Positions 20,417-31,366 of a DNA stretch of 64,000 nucleotides are shown here, piece after piece. The stretch covers positions 1,488,001 to 1,552,000 of the forward strand of contig CAJQUN010000024.1 of NCBI GenBank assembly GCA_907163345.1. Reading direction: 5' to 3'. Each line of letters opens with the position of its first letter. Within the stretch, counting starts at the first letter, position 1. Source of the DNA: Haberlea rhodopensis (taxonomy: Eukaryota > Streptophyta > Magnoliopsida > Lamiales > Gesneriaceae). The position numbers and the translations under genes were made by a program. The notes under the pieces were generated by a model. That model was not told the origin of the DNA, made no database searches, and worked only from the letters and a program-made list of their open reading frames with translations.

Positions 20417-23400
20417 TGTAATGCCTCGATATGACATAAACATGTATTGAATATGATTATGACGTCATTGTGTGATAATTATAGTCTGACATGGACTCGA
20501 GTTCGGATTGAACCGAGTATGATACGAATAAGACAAGATATGAGTTTTCATGTTATGTGCCATGGCTATTAGTTGAGACTACATAATCAACTTATGGTAA
20601 ACATGTAGCTAGGGAGCTATGTTATGTATAGGAATGACATGAGTGCATCTTGTTGATTATTCCTTAACAATTCATTTGCATTTGAGTTTGAAATGTGATG
20701 TACATGTGCATGGAATTTTAGATGGATTTGAGTGTCCATATTTAAAGAGAAAATCAGATTGAGAAAACATACTTACACCATATTTCACCTAAGAATCTCT
20801 ACACAAGCACCTCTCAAAACCTTACTTGCTCTTGCATCTTTTCTTGGCTTGTACTTGGCAATCACAGATAGAAAGTTGAGGAAAGTGAATTCATACATTC
20901 TTGGTAAGAATTTCATAGCATATGATGTGTATAAGTTGGTAGTTCATTCATGTGAAGATATGCCTTGTAATCTCTATGTCTTGATTAAAGATGAGATGAA
21001 ATTCAATGAAAGAAGTTGTAGAAGCTATAGAAATGTATTCATATGTTGTTAAGTAGTACTTGAAACAAGTTTTGATGGTATGTGGTGATGTAGAGAAGGA
21101 GAACCATGAAGATAAGCTCAAATCGCCATAGTATGGAATTTTTGGTATCGACCGATTGATCGGTAGATGTACCGATCGATCGCTGAAACAGGGAAAATGT
21201 AAGGCGGTTCATGTAGCGATCTATCGATTGCTTGAATGCCGTAGCTTTTGTATGAAATTCAGATTTAATACCGATCGATCGCTAGCTTTGTACCGATCGA
21301 TCGCTAGGGTGGGCGATCGATCGCAAGACCCAGATTATGAAAATGTTGTATTTTCTTAATGATGGTTTCATAGCATGGTTGATGACGTTATACATTGTTG
21401 GTATTTTTGTAGCATCATCACAGGGGACGGGAGAACGAGGTGGTTAGACATTGACGCCTGATTTATATCTTTGTGTCGCACAACAGGTATGTGTTAACGT
21501 ACGAGTATATGATATTATTGTGATGATGATGTGGAATTGTATCATATGATTGGTGGCATCATATGCATGTACTTTCATGAGATTCATATTGTTGAGATGG
21601 ATGCCACGATAGGTATCTCGCATATGCTTTGACTGAGATCATTGCCATGATTAGATATGCCATTATTGGGCATATGCTTTGGCTGGGATTGTTGCCACGA
21701 TAGGTATGCTGCATATGCTTTGGCATGAGAGGTATACTCCGGTTGAGTATATGCTCTGGCTGTTATATATGTGAGGACGGTGCTATGATATGTGTTGCTA
21801 ATATGAAGATGTGAGGAGGTTCCACTGACATATTGAGCTGAGATAGGCATATCATATCGATCTCGTTATAACAGGAAGATAAGTGAGACATGTCATGACA
21901 TATTTGCATTTACTGATGCATGATACAGAACAATCATAGTTGATGTTTATAATGCTTTATCGTTTCTGTTTCTCATTGATATAGCACTGAGATAGTTATT
22001 TATCTATACTTATGTTGTGTGATTGTTTCTGTAGGGACTCATAGACGTGGGAGGATGGGATTGTGAGTCTTATTCCGCTGCGAGCTGAACCACTGCTTAG
22101 GTGTATTGGTCTAGGTTGTTTTGTTGTATATATGATGTATATGATGACAGGGTTTTGTCAATATTGTCACAACCTATATAGCAAAACTCTTAATCAGTGT
22201 ATGATTTACTTAAGTCCTACTCACATATGTGATAAGTGTCGTTTTTACACTTATTTAGATGCATTTTTCTAATGGTTTTCGTGTTGATTCTTGGATTATT
22301 TTAAGGTTTTTGGTATATATTTCTATATTTCAGGAATCAATGTTGAAATGCATAAAGTAGAGGAAATGAGCCAAAAATGATGAAAAAGGACTGAACCGAG
22401 CGAACGCGTCAAAGCCGGGAAAGGAAGAAAAGAACAAAAGAAAATTAAAAAAAATCAATAAAAAGCAAGCCGATCGATCGAGCCTCAATCTCGATCGATC
22501 GATGGTCACAGAAAATTGGCGATCGATCGAGCTGTCTGTTCGATCGATCGGCCGGAAGAGTTTGCTTTAAAATAAATTCCTTATAGAGTTTGTGTCCAAC
22601 AAGGAAGTCCATGATTCCTATCTCTCTATATATTAAACACGAAAATTACACCAACATGAGACTTTAACCTAGGGAATAGCCTCCACTCCTCCATAATCCA
22701 TATCACCATCATCCACCATCACCACTTCATCCTAGGAATTGGAACAAGTCAACAAGAGAATCGAGGAGCACGATCGAGAAAGAAGCGAGGAAGGATCGAG
22801 AATCAACGAAGGAGTCGACTTGGGAGTTTTCTTTTACTTTTCTATTATTGTTTTAAATGAATAATTGGATTTGTTGTGTTTTTTATGATTGAGAAATATC
22901 AATAACATAGTTTTTCCTATTGATTTTGAGATTGAATTCATATATCTTCTATGTGCATGTTTTATTGATCTTCATGCTTTTGAAGGATTGATCCCTTTGA
23001 ATGATATTTTATTATAATTGAGATCGAGAGATAAAATTATAATACGATATAATAATTCATGCCTTGTGTTAAAGATTAAGATCGAGAGATAAAATCACAT
23101 ACGAGTGATAGCTTTGGATTGTTTAATCTAAAGTTAGTGGTTTTCATAAAACGCATTCGATATCAAATTGTTAATTAAGTGAACGAGAGTTACTTGTTGC
23201 AATTTGACATTAGATTTAATATAGCTCGAGAGAGTATATCGAATAAATTCAGAAAACCCGTCACCTTAGAGATGTATGGAGAAGAGAATTGTAAGAGTTG
23301 TGTTAGGTGAATAATTGTCTTGATAATTCTTTCTTGTGGATTTTTCTCGTGATCGTCGATTATTTTGGTTGGATTAAAGTAGTTTAATTATTAATTAATT

Positions 23401-23614
23401 ATCGTATGTTAAATATAGTCAAAAGCGTCTTATTTGGTACTTGCTTGTTAGTCCCTGTGGGTTCGATAATCCGTATTCTTCCTATCTATACTAAAACTTG
23501 ACACCGTGCACTTGCGGTCTAAAATTGCTACACTGGAATTAATTCTTTAAAATAATAGCGATCAATATGTATAATGAACTGATACATAACGGATTAAGTA
23601 ACGAAGACCCCACA
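20417..23614 (+). repeat. 3' LTR of Tekay-like gypsy element, interrupted
   Basis: It starts TGTAATG after the polypurine tract and ends GACCCCACA. Excluding the nested 22230-23564 insertion and one copy of its target duplication it is about 1.86 kb. It matches the 5' LTR from 20548 onward. It carries the same palindrome cluster (21148-21330) and the same 106-codon open frame (20732-21052). Confidence 0.85.
22230..23564 (+). mobile_element. LTR-only insertion (solo LTR) within the 3' LTR
   Basis: The 1335-bp insert starts TGATAAGTGTC and ends AGCGATCA, with a perfect 5-bp duplication ATATG (22225-22229 and 23565-23569). The uninterrupted site is preserved in the 5' LTR at about 3421-3432. 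There are no protein domains. Its late block 'gtccctgtgggttcga' and 'gtgcacttgcgg' is, to my knowledge, common in U5 of Tat/Athila-type gypsy LTRs. Four CGATCGATCG palindromes lie at 22466-22555. CTCTATATATTAA at about 22627 is a plausible TATA box downstream of them. Confidence 0.88.
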
Positions 23615-24121
23615 ATATGTGCTGCTAGTATGGGACGTGGAGGCTGAGCCACTGACATATTGAGCTGAGAGGCATATCATATCGGTCCCGTAATAACAGG
23701 ATGATAGTTGAGACATGTCATGACATATTTACATATTGTGATGCATGATACAGAACAATCACAATTACGCTTTTACGATGGTTACTTATCGTATGATGTT
23801 TGCTTATTGATATAGAACTGAGATTGTTGTCTATCAATACCCATGTTGTGTGATTGTTTCTGTAGGGACTCATAGACGTGGGAAGACGGGATTGTGAGTC
23901 GATTTCTGCTGCGAGCTGAACCACTGAGTAGGAGTTGAACTTCTTTAGGTTGTTCTGATATACATGTATTGCATATTATGTCAGGGTTTTGTTATTATTT
24001 TGTTAATGTTGTAACAACTGACATAGTAAAACTCTTAATCAGTGTGCATTATTACTTAAATCCTACTCACATATGTATAAAGATTTGATTACATAATGGA
24101 TTAAGTAACGAGGACCTCACA
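23615..24121 (+). repeat. Fragment of a second, related Tekay-like LTR
   Basis: It aligns with the last ~490 bases of the adjacent 3' LTR (from the 'atgtgttgctaatatg' block to the LTR end) and closes with GAGGACCTCACA. It is more diverged than the two LTRs of the main element are from each other, so it is a separate copy. Confidence 0.75.
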
Positions 24122-27100
24122 CACGGTCTCAATAATAAAATCTGTCGGTGATTGGTCTTTGATAGCTACCCGAGGCTCATAATTGATATCATATTTCCCT
24201 AGCGAAGTTGTCCATTTCACAAGTCGTCCTGTGACCTCAGCTAGGTTAAATATCCTTCCCAATGGGCTGTTGGTGAGTACTTATATCGGATGTCAGAGAA
24301 AATAAGGTCTCAAATGTCAGGCTGTCATTACCAATTTAGAGCTAACCTCTCGATCTCAACATATCACAGCTCGGGCCCCTTCAGTGCATATGAGATATGT
24401 AATATATAGGTTGCTGAACTGAATCCTCCTACCTAACGAGCACCGAGCTCACTGCCTCTTGCGGACATATAGACTTACAATCGCTCTCCTGTTTTGGCTA
24501 AGCTAAGATCGGGAGCTCGGCCAGATACTTCTTGAGGTCCTCAAATGCAACTCTGCATTTTTCATCCATTCAAACTTTATTGCTCTTCGGAGGACCTAAA
24601 AAAATGGCAGACTCCGATGAGCCGACCTCGATATAAAACGAGATAGGGCCACAATCCGACCTATTAGTCTTTGCACCTCCTGTAATTTTTAGGAGGTAAC
24701 ATTGACTGCACAACTTGGACCTTCTCCGGATTGGCCTCAATTCCCCTTTCTGTCAATGTATCCCAGAAATCTCCCGCTTCTTACTCCGAAGAGACACTTC
24801 TGAGGGTTCAACTTTAGATTATATGTTCGCAAAGCCAAGAATGTTTCTGTAAGGTCGGAGATTACGTCATATCCTGACCTTGATTTTAGTAGAATGCCAT
24901 CCACATAAACCTCTATATTTCTTCCAATTTATGCTGCAAACACTTTGTCCATGAGCCTATGATACGTAGATCCTGCATTTTTTAATCCAATGGCATTACT
25001 ACATAGCAAAATGTCCCCTCAGAGGTGACGAAACTCATTTTATCTTGATCCTCTAGAGCTAAAGGGATCTGATGATATCCTTGGTAAGCATCCATAAAAC
25101 ATAAGTATTGATGTTCAGCTATAGAGTCCACCAATTGATCGATTTATGGTAAAGAGCAACAATCCTTTGGACATGCCTTGTCAAGATCCCTGAAATCAAC
25201 ACACATTCTCCACTTTCCCGAGCTCTTGTGCATAAGGACTACATTTGATAACCAAGTTGGGAGCTGCGCCTCATGAATATGACCAGCTCGGAGTAGCTCC
25301 TACACCTCTTTTCTGATCACTTTATCCTTTTATGGACCGAAGTGCCTCTTTTTCTGTTTGACAGGTTTAACATCTTTAAGAATATTGAGGCGGTGTTGCA
25401 GAACAGTGGAATGCACGCCTCCGAGATCCCGAGCTGACCATGCAAATATTTCCTCATGATTCTTTAGAAATGTAATTCTCTTAGCATGAACCTCCCGATC
25501 CAAATCTTAAGCTACTTTGACAACCTTTTGGGGAGAGTTGAGTTCTACTAATTCAGGCTACTCCTTCGCGCAATTCAAAGTTGGTCCTTCTAGAGTTTGT
25601 TCTGATGGCTTACATACTGCCAAAATGCTAACCTGAAGCTTTGATATCTTATTTCCCCTTTCACCTCACTCATATAACAATTGCGTGTGTTTTTCTAATC
25701 TCAATGCAATTCTCCGACCTCCGTGCCAGCAGGGAACTCTTGATGATCTATAGAAGATATAGCTCGGAAATCCTTCATGGCAAGCCGGCCAATAATTCCA
25801 TTGTAGGAAGAAGGAACATCAACGACTGTGAAGTCAGTCAGTTTAGTAACTCGCCTGGAACCATTTCCCATTGACAAAGGGAGAGTGACTTGATCCATAG
25901 GTTTGATATCATGTCCTGTAAAACCATAGAGTTGCATCATGATAGGTTCAAAGCGGAACCCCTTTATCTGCATCTGGTCCAGAGTTTCTTTGAACAATAT
26001 ATTGACCGAGCTTCACGTGTCAACGAGGATTCGAGCTATGTCATAATTTGCAATAGTGACAGTAACCACCAAAGCATCGGTATGAGGAGCAGCAACTCTT
26101 TTCAAATCGTTTGGTCCAAAACATATCACGGGGTAAGATTTATGACCGACCTCGCTGCTATTTCCGAACACTCTAGCCTCCGCATGTAAGATTTACGAGC
26201 TCGTCCAGAATCTCCATCAGTAGCTCCTCCCGAAATCATGTGTATGACTCCTCGGATCGGATTATTGTCCACATGTTCTCCCCTCCTCCTATCATCCCTT
26301 TTTGGTGAGGCTTCCCGACCTCGAGGATCAGGTCGGTTTCCTCGCCGTGCCTCTTATCGGTTATTCCCCAACGTTGATCTCTTCTTGTTCAGTTTGGAGA
26401 TAAGGCTTTGATCTCCTAGCCAGTACAACTTTGATTTGAGGATCTCCTTGAATGATTCTCTCGAGCTCCTCCTCCAACCTCTGGCATTCATTAGTAAAAT
26501 GTATGTGCTCCGAGTGGAACCTGCAATATATGTCAGTGGGGGTAAGAGATGTCCCATTTCTGACTTCTTCTGACTTCTTCTGCCTCTCTAGTCTCCTTTT
26601 CTCATCACAAATCTCCATGGCCTTCTCCAGGCTCAGAGTCAAAGGAGTGCGAGTTGAAAATTGCCCTGACTCTGCCACGATCCTCACCTTTCTCCAAGGG
26701 CCTTGGTTATGGCTTCATCTCCATTCTCATATGTTTCTGTGCATCCTCTAGATTCACATATTTTCCTGCTCGGCCCAGGAGCTCATCATAACTCCGAGGA
26801 GGTTTTTTCACCAATGATTTGAAAACTTCCCAACCCTCAAACCTTGAGTGAAGGCATTGATAAGGACGTCGGTGGTAGTAGTGGGCACCTCTAACACAAT
26901 ACTATTAAAGCGTTGGACATATTCCCTCAGAGATTCTTGCTCTTGTTGTTTAGTTGTAAATAAACTCAGAGAGGTCTTCTAATACCTCTTGCTATTGAAA
27001 ATTGGTTCAGAAAAACAGAACTGAAATCCTCAAAGTTGTGGACAGTATTCGGATTGAGAAGGTTAAACCACTGCTGAGCTGGCCTCACGAGTGTTGTGAG

Positions 27101-27500
27101 AAAGACTCAATACTTGACTCCATTTGAGTATCGGTGCACTATGCTGCATTCTCAAATCTTCCGAGGTGCTCATCGGGATTAGTGCTCCCATCATACTCTC
27201 CGACCATGGGCTCTCGGATGTTCGGGGGAAGATCTTCTCTGAAGATTGAGAAGGAAATTGGGATTTCTCGTCGGGAGGTCGGAACTCTATCTCCTCTCTG
27301 CTGGCCAACCTTCGAAACTGTTCTCATACCATCTCCATGTGATTTAGTACTGTAGGGTCACCTGCTAGTTGATCAGCCATCACTTGCTCTGGTTCAACCT
27401 GTTGTGTCTTAAACCCGTAGGTGGAGTATGTGAGGTGGATCGTTTTGTGGAGGTGGTACTTGGTTACGCCTTACTGCCATATCCACAGTCTGAGCAATAT
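24122..27500 (-). pseudogene. Decayed Tat-lineage Ty3/gypsy gag-pol
   Basis: Read on the minus strand. Gag remnants lie at about 27330-26360 (FSIFREDLPPNIREPMVGEY, DGSTNPDEHLGRFENA, and a region with YCRFHSEHIHFTNECQRL). A protease-region remnant is at 25997-25700 (YGFTGHDIKPMDQVTLPLS). RT is at about 25310-24950 (AQLPTWLSNVVLM, WRMCVDFRDLDKACPKD, MDAYQGYHQIPLA, TFCYVVMPL). RNase H is at about 24240-24122 (TGRLVKWTTSLGKYDINY). FRDLDKACPKD and the YDINYEPRVAIKDQ block are typical of the Tat/Ogre clade. Stops and frameshifts occur throughout and no long frame survives. It runs into the LTR fragment ending at 24121. Confidence 0.8.
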
Positions 27501-28620
27501 ATTCTGCCAGTTGCTCCAATGTCAAATCTCCTACACTTCCACCTACAGGAGATACTTGATCTCCTTGTACCGGTGGAATGTTTTTGTGGTTTTCTGGTGG
27601 CTCAGGATGATTTCTACCCTCGTGTGCTCTTTTCCCTCCACGTCATCTTCTTCTTGCCATATCAACGCCTTAGCTCGAACCTTTCCCACAAACGGAGCCA
27701 ATTGATACTCCCAAAAAGAGCGATGGACTCCAGTATCAATAAGAGGTCGGTACACCTCTCTTTCTATCTTCTTCCATGAACCAAATAGAAAACTAAATCT
27801 TGCAATGACCTGATAGGATCATAAACAAGTGTTAGAAGGGCGCCGGAAGATTTTTTTGGCATGTCCCCTCCGACGTTCAAGTCAGATGATATGATATTGA
27901 AAAACTCTACCAGTGAATAACTGTTGTATGTAAGCATATATAGGAAAATGCATACCTGAATTCCTGAATTACCTGCTATTATAGGCGTTACCTCGTATGT
28001 GTGCAACTTAGATAGTAATGCCATGATCTACACAACTCCTGAAATATCAGAACACGTCGGTTGACAAGTAAAGCCACGATCCACATCATGCCCGGAAATC
28101 CCAGAAATGTGGGTGTAATGGATCACGATAACTTGATCTTAGTGGCTTGGACTTGGTCAATGCCTTCCCGAAGATCGGGAAGTTTGAAAATGATTTATCT
28201 CTGCTATCAATTAATGTTTCTGGACAATGACTTGACAAGCTCAGGAGGTCGATTATATTCATAACCCCAAGGCAAATGTATCGACCGTGAGCTCAGGAAG
28301 TCAGCCATATATGTAGCGCTGAGGCAGATATTTTGACCATATTAGCTCGAGAGGTCGGTTAGCTTAAGGGACATGCTATTGTTTTTCATTCACAAGGTCG
28401 GAAGGTCGGTACATTTGGCTCAGTGACTAGTTGGTTGAGAACAAGTTAAAAAATGAGGTTACACAAAACTCGTTAGGTTCGGAGATCGGCTGTCAGTATA
28501 GCATTACATATGATGTTTTACATGTCTCAGATCGGGTAAGCAATCTTCATACGTATGAGCACCAATATTCAAAAAGCTATCTCATAGGTCAAATTTTAAA
28601 GGATGGATTATGATACGATC
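27501..28620 (-). repeat. Probable leader/LTR remnant of the Tat-like element
   Basis: It lies immediately upstream (minus strand) of the Tat-like gag. No gene is seen. Repeated 'agctc...gaggtcggt' phrases between 28210 and 28500 give it the look of an old LTR. Boundaries are unknown. Confidence 0.45.
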
Positions 28621-28633
28621 ATCTTTTTCTCGT

Positions 28634-28973
28634 AGGGTATCAGTTGGGTTGACATGGAACGTCACCGATTTGAAGCGGGCCAAAACTGGGAACCGGAATC
28701 AAAATCGTGTTAGACCGGTACCGATTTGTTATATTGATAGATCAGTGCAGTTCATATGGCTAGAAACGATGGCCTGAAGGGGTCCGATTCAGAATCGAAA
28801 AAAACAGAAGACCAACGACTTATGGAGGTGCGGTTCTATGGGTTTCCCGGAGCTGGTCCAGTTGCACCAATCCGATTCCGAATCGGTATGGTTCCATGGG
28901 CGCCCAAGGAACCAGAACCGGATTGATCCGGTTCCTAGTAGGGATGCACCGGAACCAGTCCAATAGCATCCCT
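28634..28973. mobile_element. Possible hAT-like non-autonomous remnant
   Basis: A GC-richer block full of 'ggaaccgg/ccggttcc' words, starting TAGGGTATC and ending GCATCCCTA. An inner TAGGGATGC...GCATCCCTA inverted pair lies at 28938-28973. The ends look hAT-like, but no 8-bp duplication is found. From 28974 to 29164 I see nothing recognisable. Confidence 0.35.
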
Positions 28974-29164
28974 AATGTTTGCTCAATGGATTCAAATGGC
29001 TAAAATTGCAATGGAAATGGACGAAAATTCAAAAGCACCAAGAAAAATTGATTTTGGCGAGGAAGATTGGGACCAAGTAAATTATATTCATAGTTGCGAG
29101 GCCAATTTGTAATTTAACCCATTGTGAATGCAACTTGGAATTTTTGAAAAAGTTTCATGTAACC

Positions 29165-30941
29165 TAGACATGGCCACGGTTATAAACTAACCGCGGCCCG
29201 GACCGTAACCGGGTCAACGAGCCGGTTACCCGTTGACCCGGTTCGACGGTTCATGGCTATCAGGAACCGTGGAACAGCGGTTTCAACCGTCAGGAACCGC
29301 AGGTTCCACCCTTTAATTTTTTTTAATTATTGATTATTTAAAATTAAATTATGTTGTTGAGGATTCAAACTCTTGACCTCTATTATGTATACAACTTCTT
29401 ACCACTAAGCTATTATCTTGATTGTTTATTTTAGACAATATAATTATATATACTAAAAGAAAATATATATTATATGTCTAATACAATAATAACTATTTTA
29501 TATTGATAAATAAAATTATCTAAAAAAATATGTTATGCTCTTAAATAAATATTGTATAATATAAACATATCTATAACAAAGTAAATATAACAAATGTTGG
29601 ATAACTTAATAAGAACGATAAATAGTGGTTGCAAAATAAAATGTTTGAAGCAAATTATTACAAAACAAATATATTATATACATTTTATAATTATTATACA
29701 AGTACTTATGCTCATTATTTGATTTATATTATATATATAATAATTAAATAAGTATATCTTAGTTTATCACAATATGACTTACAATAGAAACCCAGTAATG
29801 TAATATTTGATTAATTAATAAAATATTTTAATAATTTACTTATACTGATTTGGGAACAACTTAATGAATTGATAATTCACTAACTTTATATTATATAGAT
29901 TAATAACTCATAACTTAATATATTTATGATTAATCAATGAAATCATCATAAAAATAACTTTACTGGCATTTGTTTCTTATGTAAATTGATAGTGACAAAT
30001 CTCATTACTGACTTTTTTTGACATAACAAGAACTTTTGTGTTGTTTTTTTTATAGATAAATAACAAATAATTCAATGTTATAATCGTCAATTTCATATGT
30101 AATTAGTATCATAATTGTAAATGTTTCATGCCAATATCATTTACAATTAGTACCAAAGTTGTATAAGTTTCATACAAATTTCATAAGTAATGGTACCAAA
30201 ATTGTAAATATTTCATACCAATCTCTTTTGCAATTAGTACCAAAATTGTATAGGTTTCATACCAATTTCATATGTAATTAGTATCATAATTGTAAATGTT
30301 TCATACTAATATCATTTATAATTAGTACCAAAGTTGTATATTTTTCATACCAATTTCATATGTAATTAGTATCATAATTGTAAATGTTTCATACCAAACT
30401 CTTTTGTAATTAGTACCAAAGTTGTATATGTTTCATACGAATTTCATATGTAATTAGTATCATAATTGTAAATGTTTCGTACCAATATTATTTGTAATTA
30501 ATATCAAAATTATATATGTTCATACCAATTTCATATGTAATTAGTATCGTTAGATAATCAGATTCAATCAATTAAAATGACATTATCTTATTTGTGGTCC
30601 CATCGAGTTTGACAAAATAATGAGGTAAGTTTTGTAAGATTAATGGCATGCGAGCTAGAAAATTTTCACTAGATATACCCACACATTGAATTCAACATAT
30701 AAATTGCTAAATGATTCATATGAATATAGAGAGTTAATAGCAACTTAGAAAGTTCAAACTTTCCCACCCTACATTTCTTTTGTTCTTTTTATGGTTCTTT
30801 TATAGTAAGTTTTAAATTTTTTAAATAAAATTTTAGTTTTAATTTTTTAATTTAAGAAATATAAGGGTCGAACCGTAATCGTAACCGGTGGTTAATCGTA
30901 ACCGTAATCGACGGGTCACGGACCGTAACCGAAACCGTCTA
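29165..30941. mobile_element. hAT-like non-autonomous element with internal minisatellite
   Basis: Both ends are rich in 'aaccg/cggtt' words, in opposite orientation: TAGACATGGCCACGGTT at the left and GAAACCGTCTA at the right. About 1.6 kb of very AT-rich DNA without coding capacity lies between them. No 8-bp target duplication is evident, so the limits are approximate. The right end lies about 425 bp upstream of the RNASEH2B start codon, which places it in the probable promoter region. Confidence 0.5.
30103..30540. repeat. 44-bp minisatellite, about 10 copies, two alternating unit types
   Basis: Tandem units of about 44 bp begin TTAGTA and end near TTTCATATGTAA or ATCATTTACAA. Two variants (one with ATCATAATTGTAAATG, one with ACCAAAGTTGTATATG) largely alternate, giving an 88-bp higher-order period. 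It is AT-rich and has no coding potential. Confidence 0.9.
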
Positions 30942-31012
30942 CAAAAATTAAAGTTAAGGGTCGAGCTCTTTTTATCGTAAAATCGTTTCGTTGGAAAAGA
31001 TTTTGGCGGGAT

Positions 31013-31036
31013 ATGGACGGGGAGGGAAAATTCTAA
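31013..31036 (+). other. Small upstream ORF in the RNASEH2B leader
   Basis: ATG GAC GGG ... TAA, seven codons, about 330 bases upstream of the main start codon, in the probable 5' leader. It could damp translation if the transcript starts upstream of it. No transcript evidence is available. Confidence 0.25.
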
Positions 31037-31366
31037 TTGGTTAAGGTTTACAATTTCGTTTGATCTCAAATTAAATTTTGATATCGATTCATTGTTTCAA
31101 TTCATTCTTGATTTTGCTACTTTCACTTCACTCGCATTCTCTTGTCACTGCCATCGATAATAGCTGCTGGATCCTGCTTTTTTTACGAGGAAATTAAATT
31201 GTACATTAAACTTGAGATTCAGTATTTTGCAACACTAAGTCAAACAGTAAAGGTAGTTTATCTGTGGCAATGTTGGAGGAGAAATTTCACATTTCTCTTT
31301 AAATAATTACTGTTGAACTGAGAAATGTATTTTTCCCCTAATTTCGGCATTTGTTGAAGGATTGAG

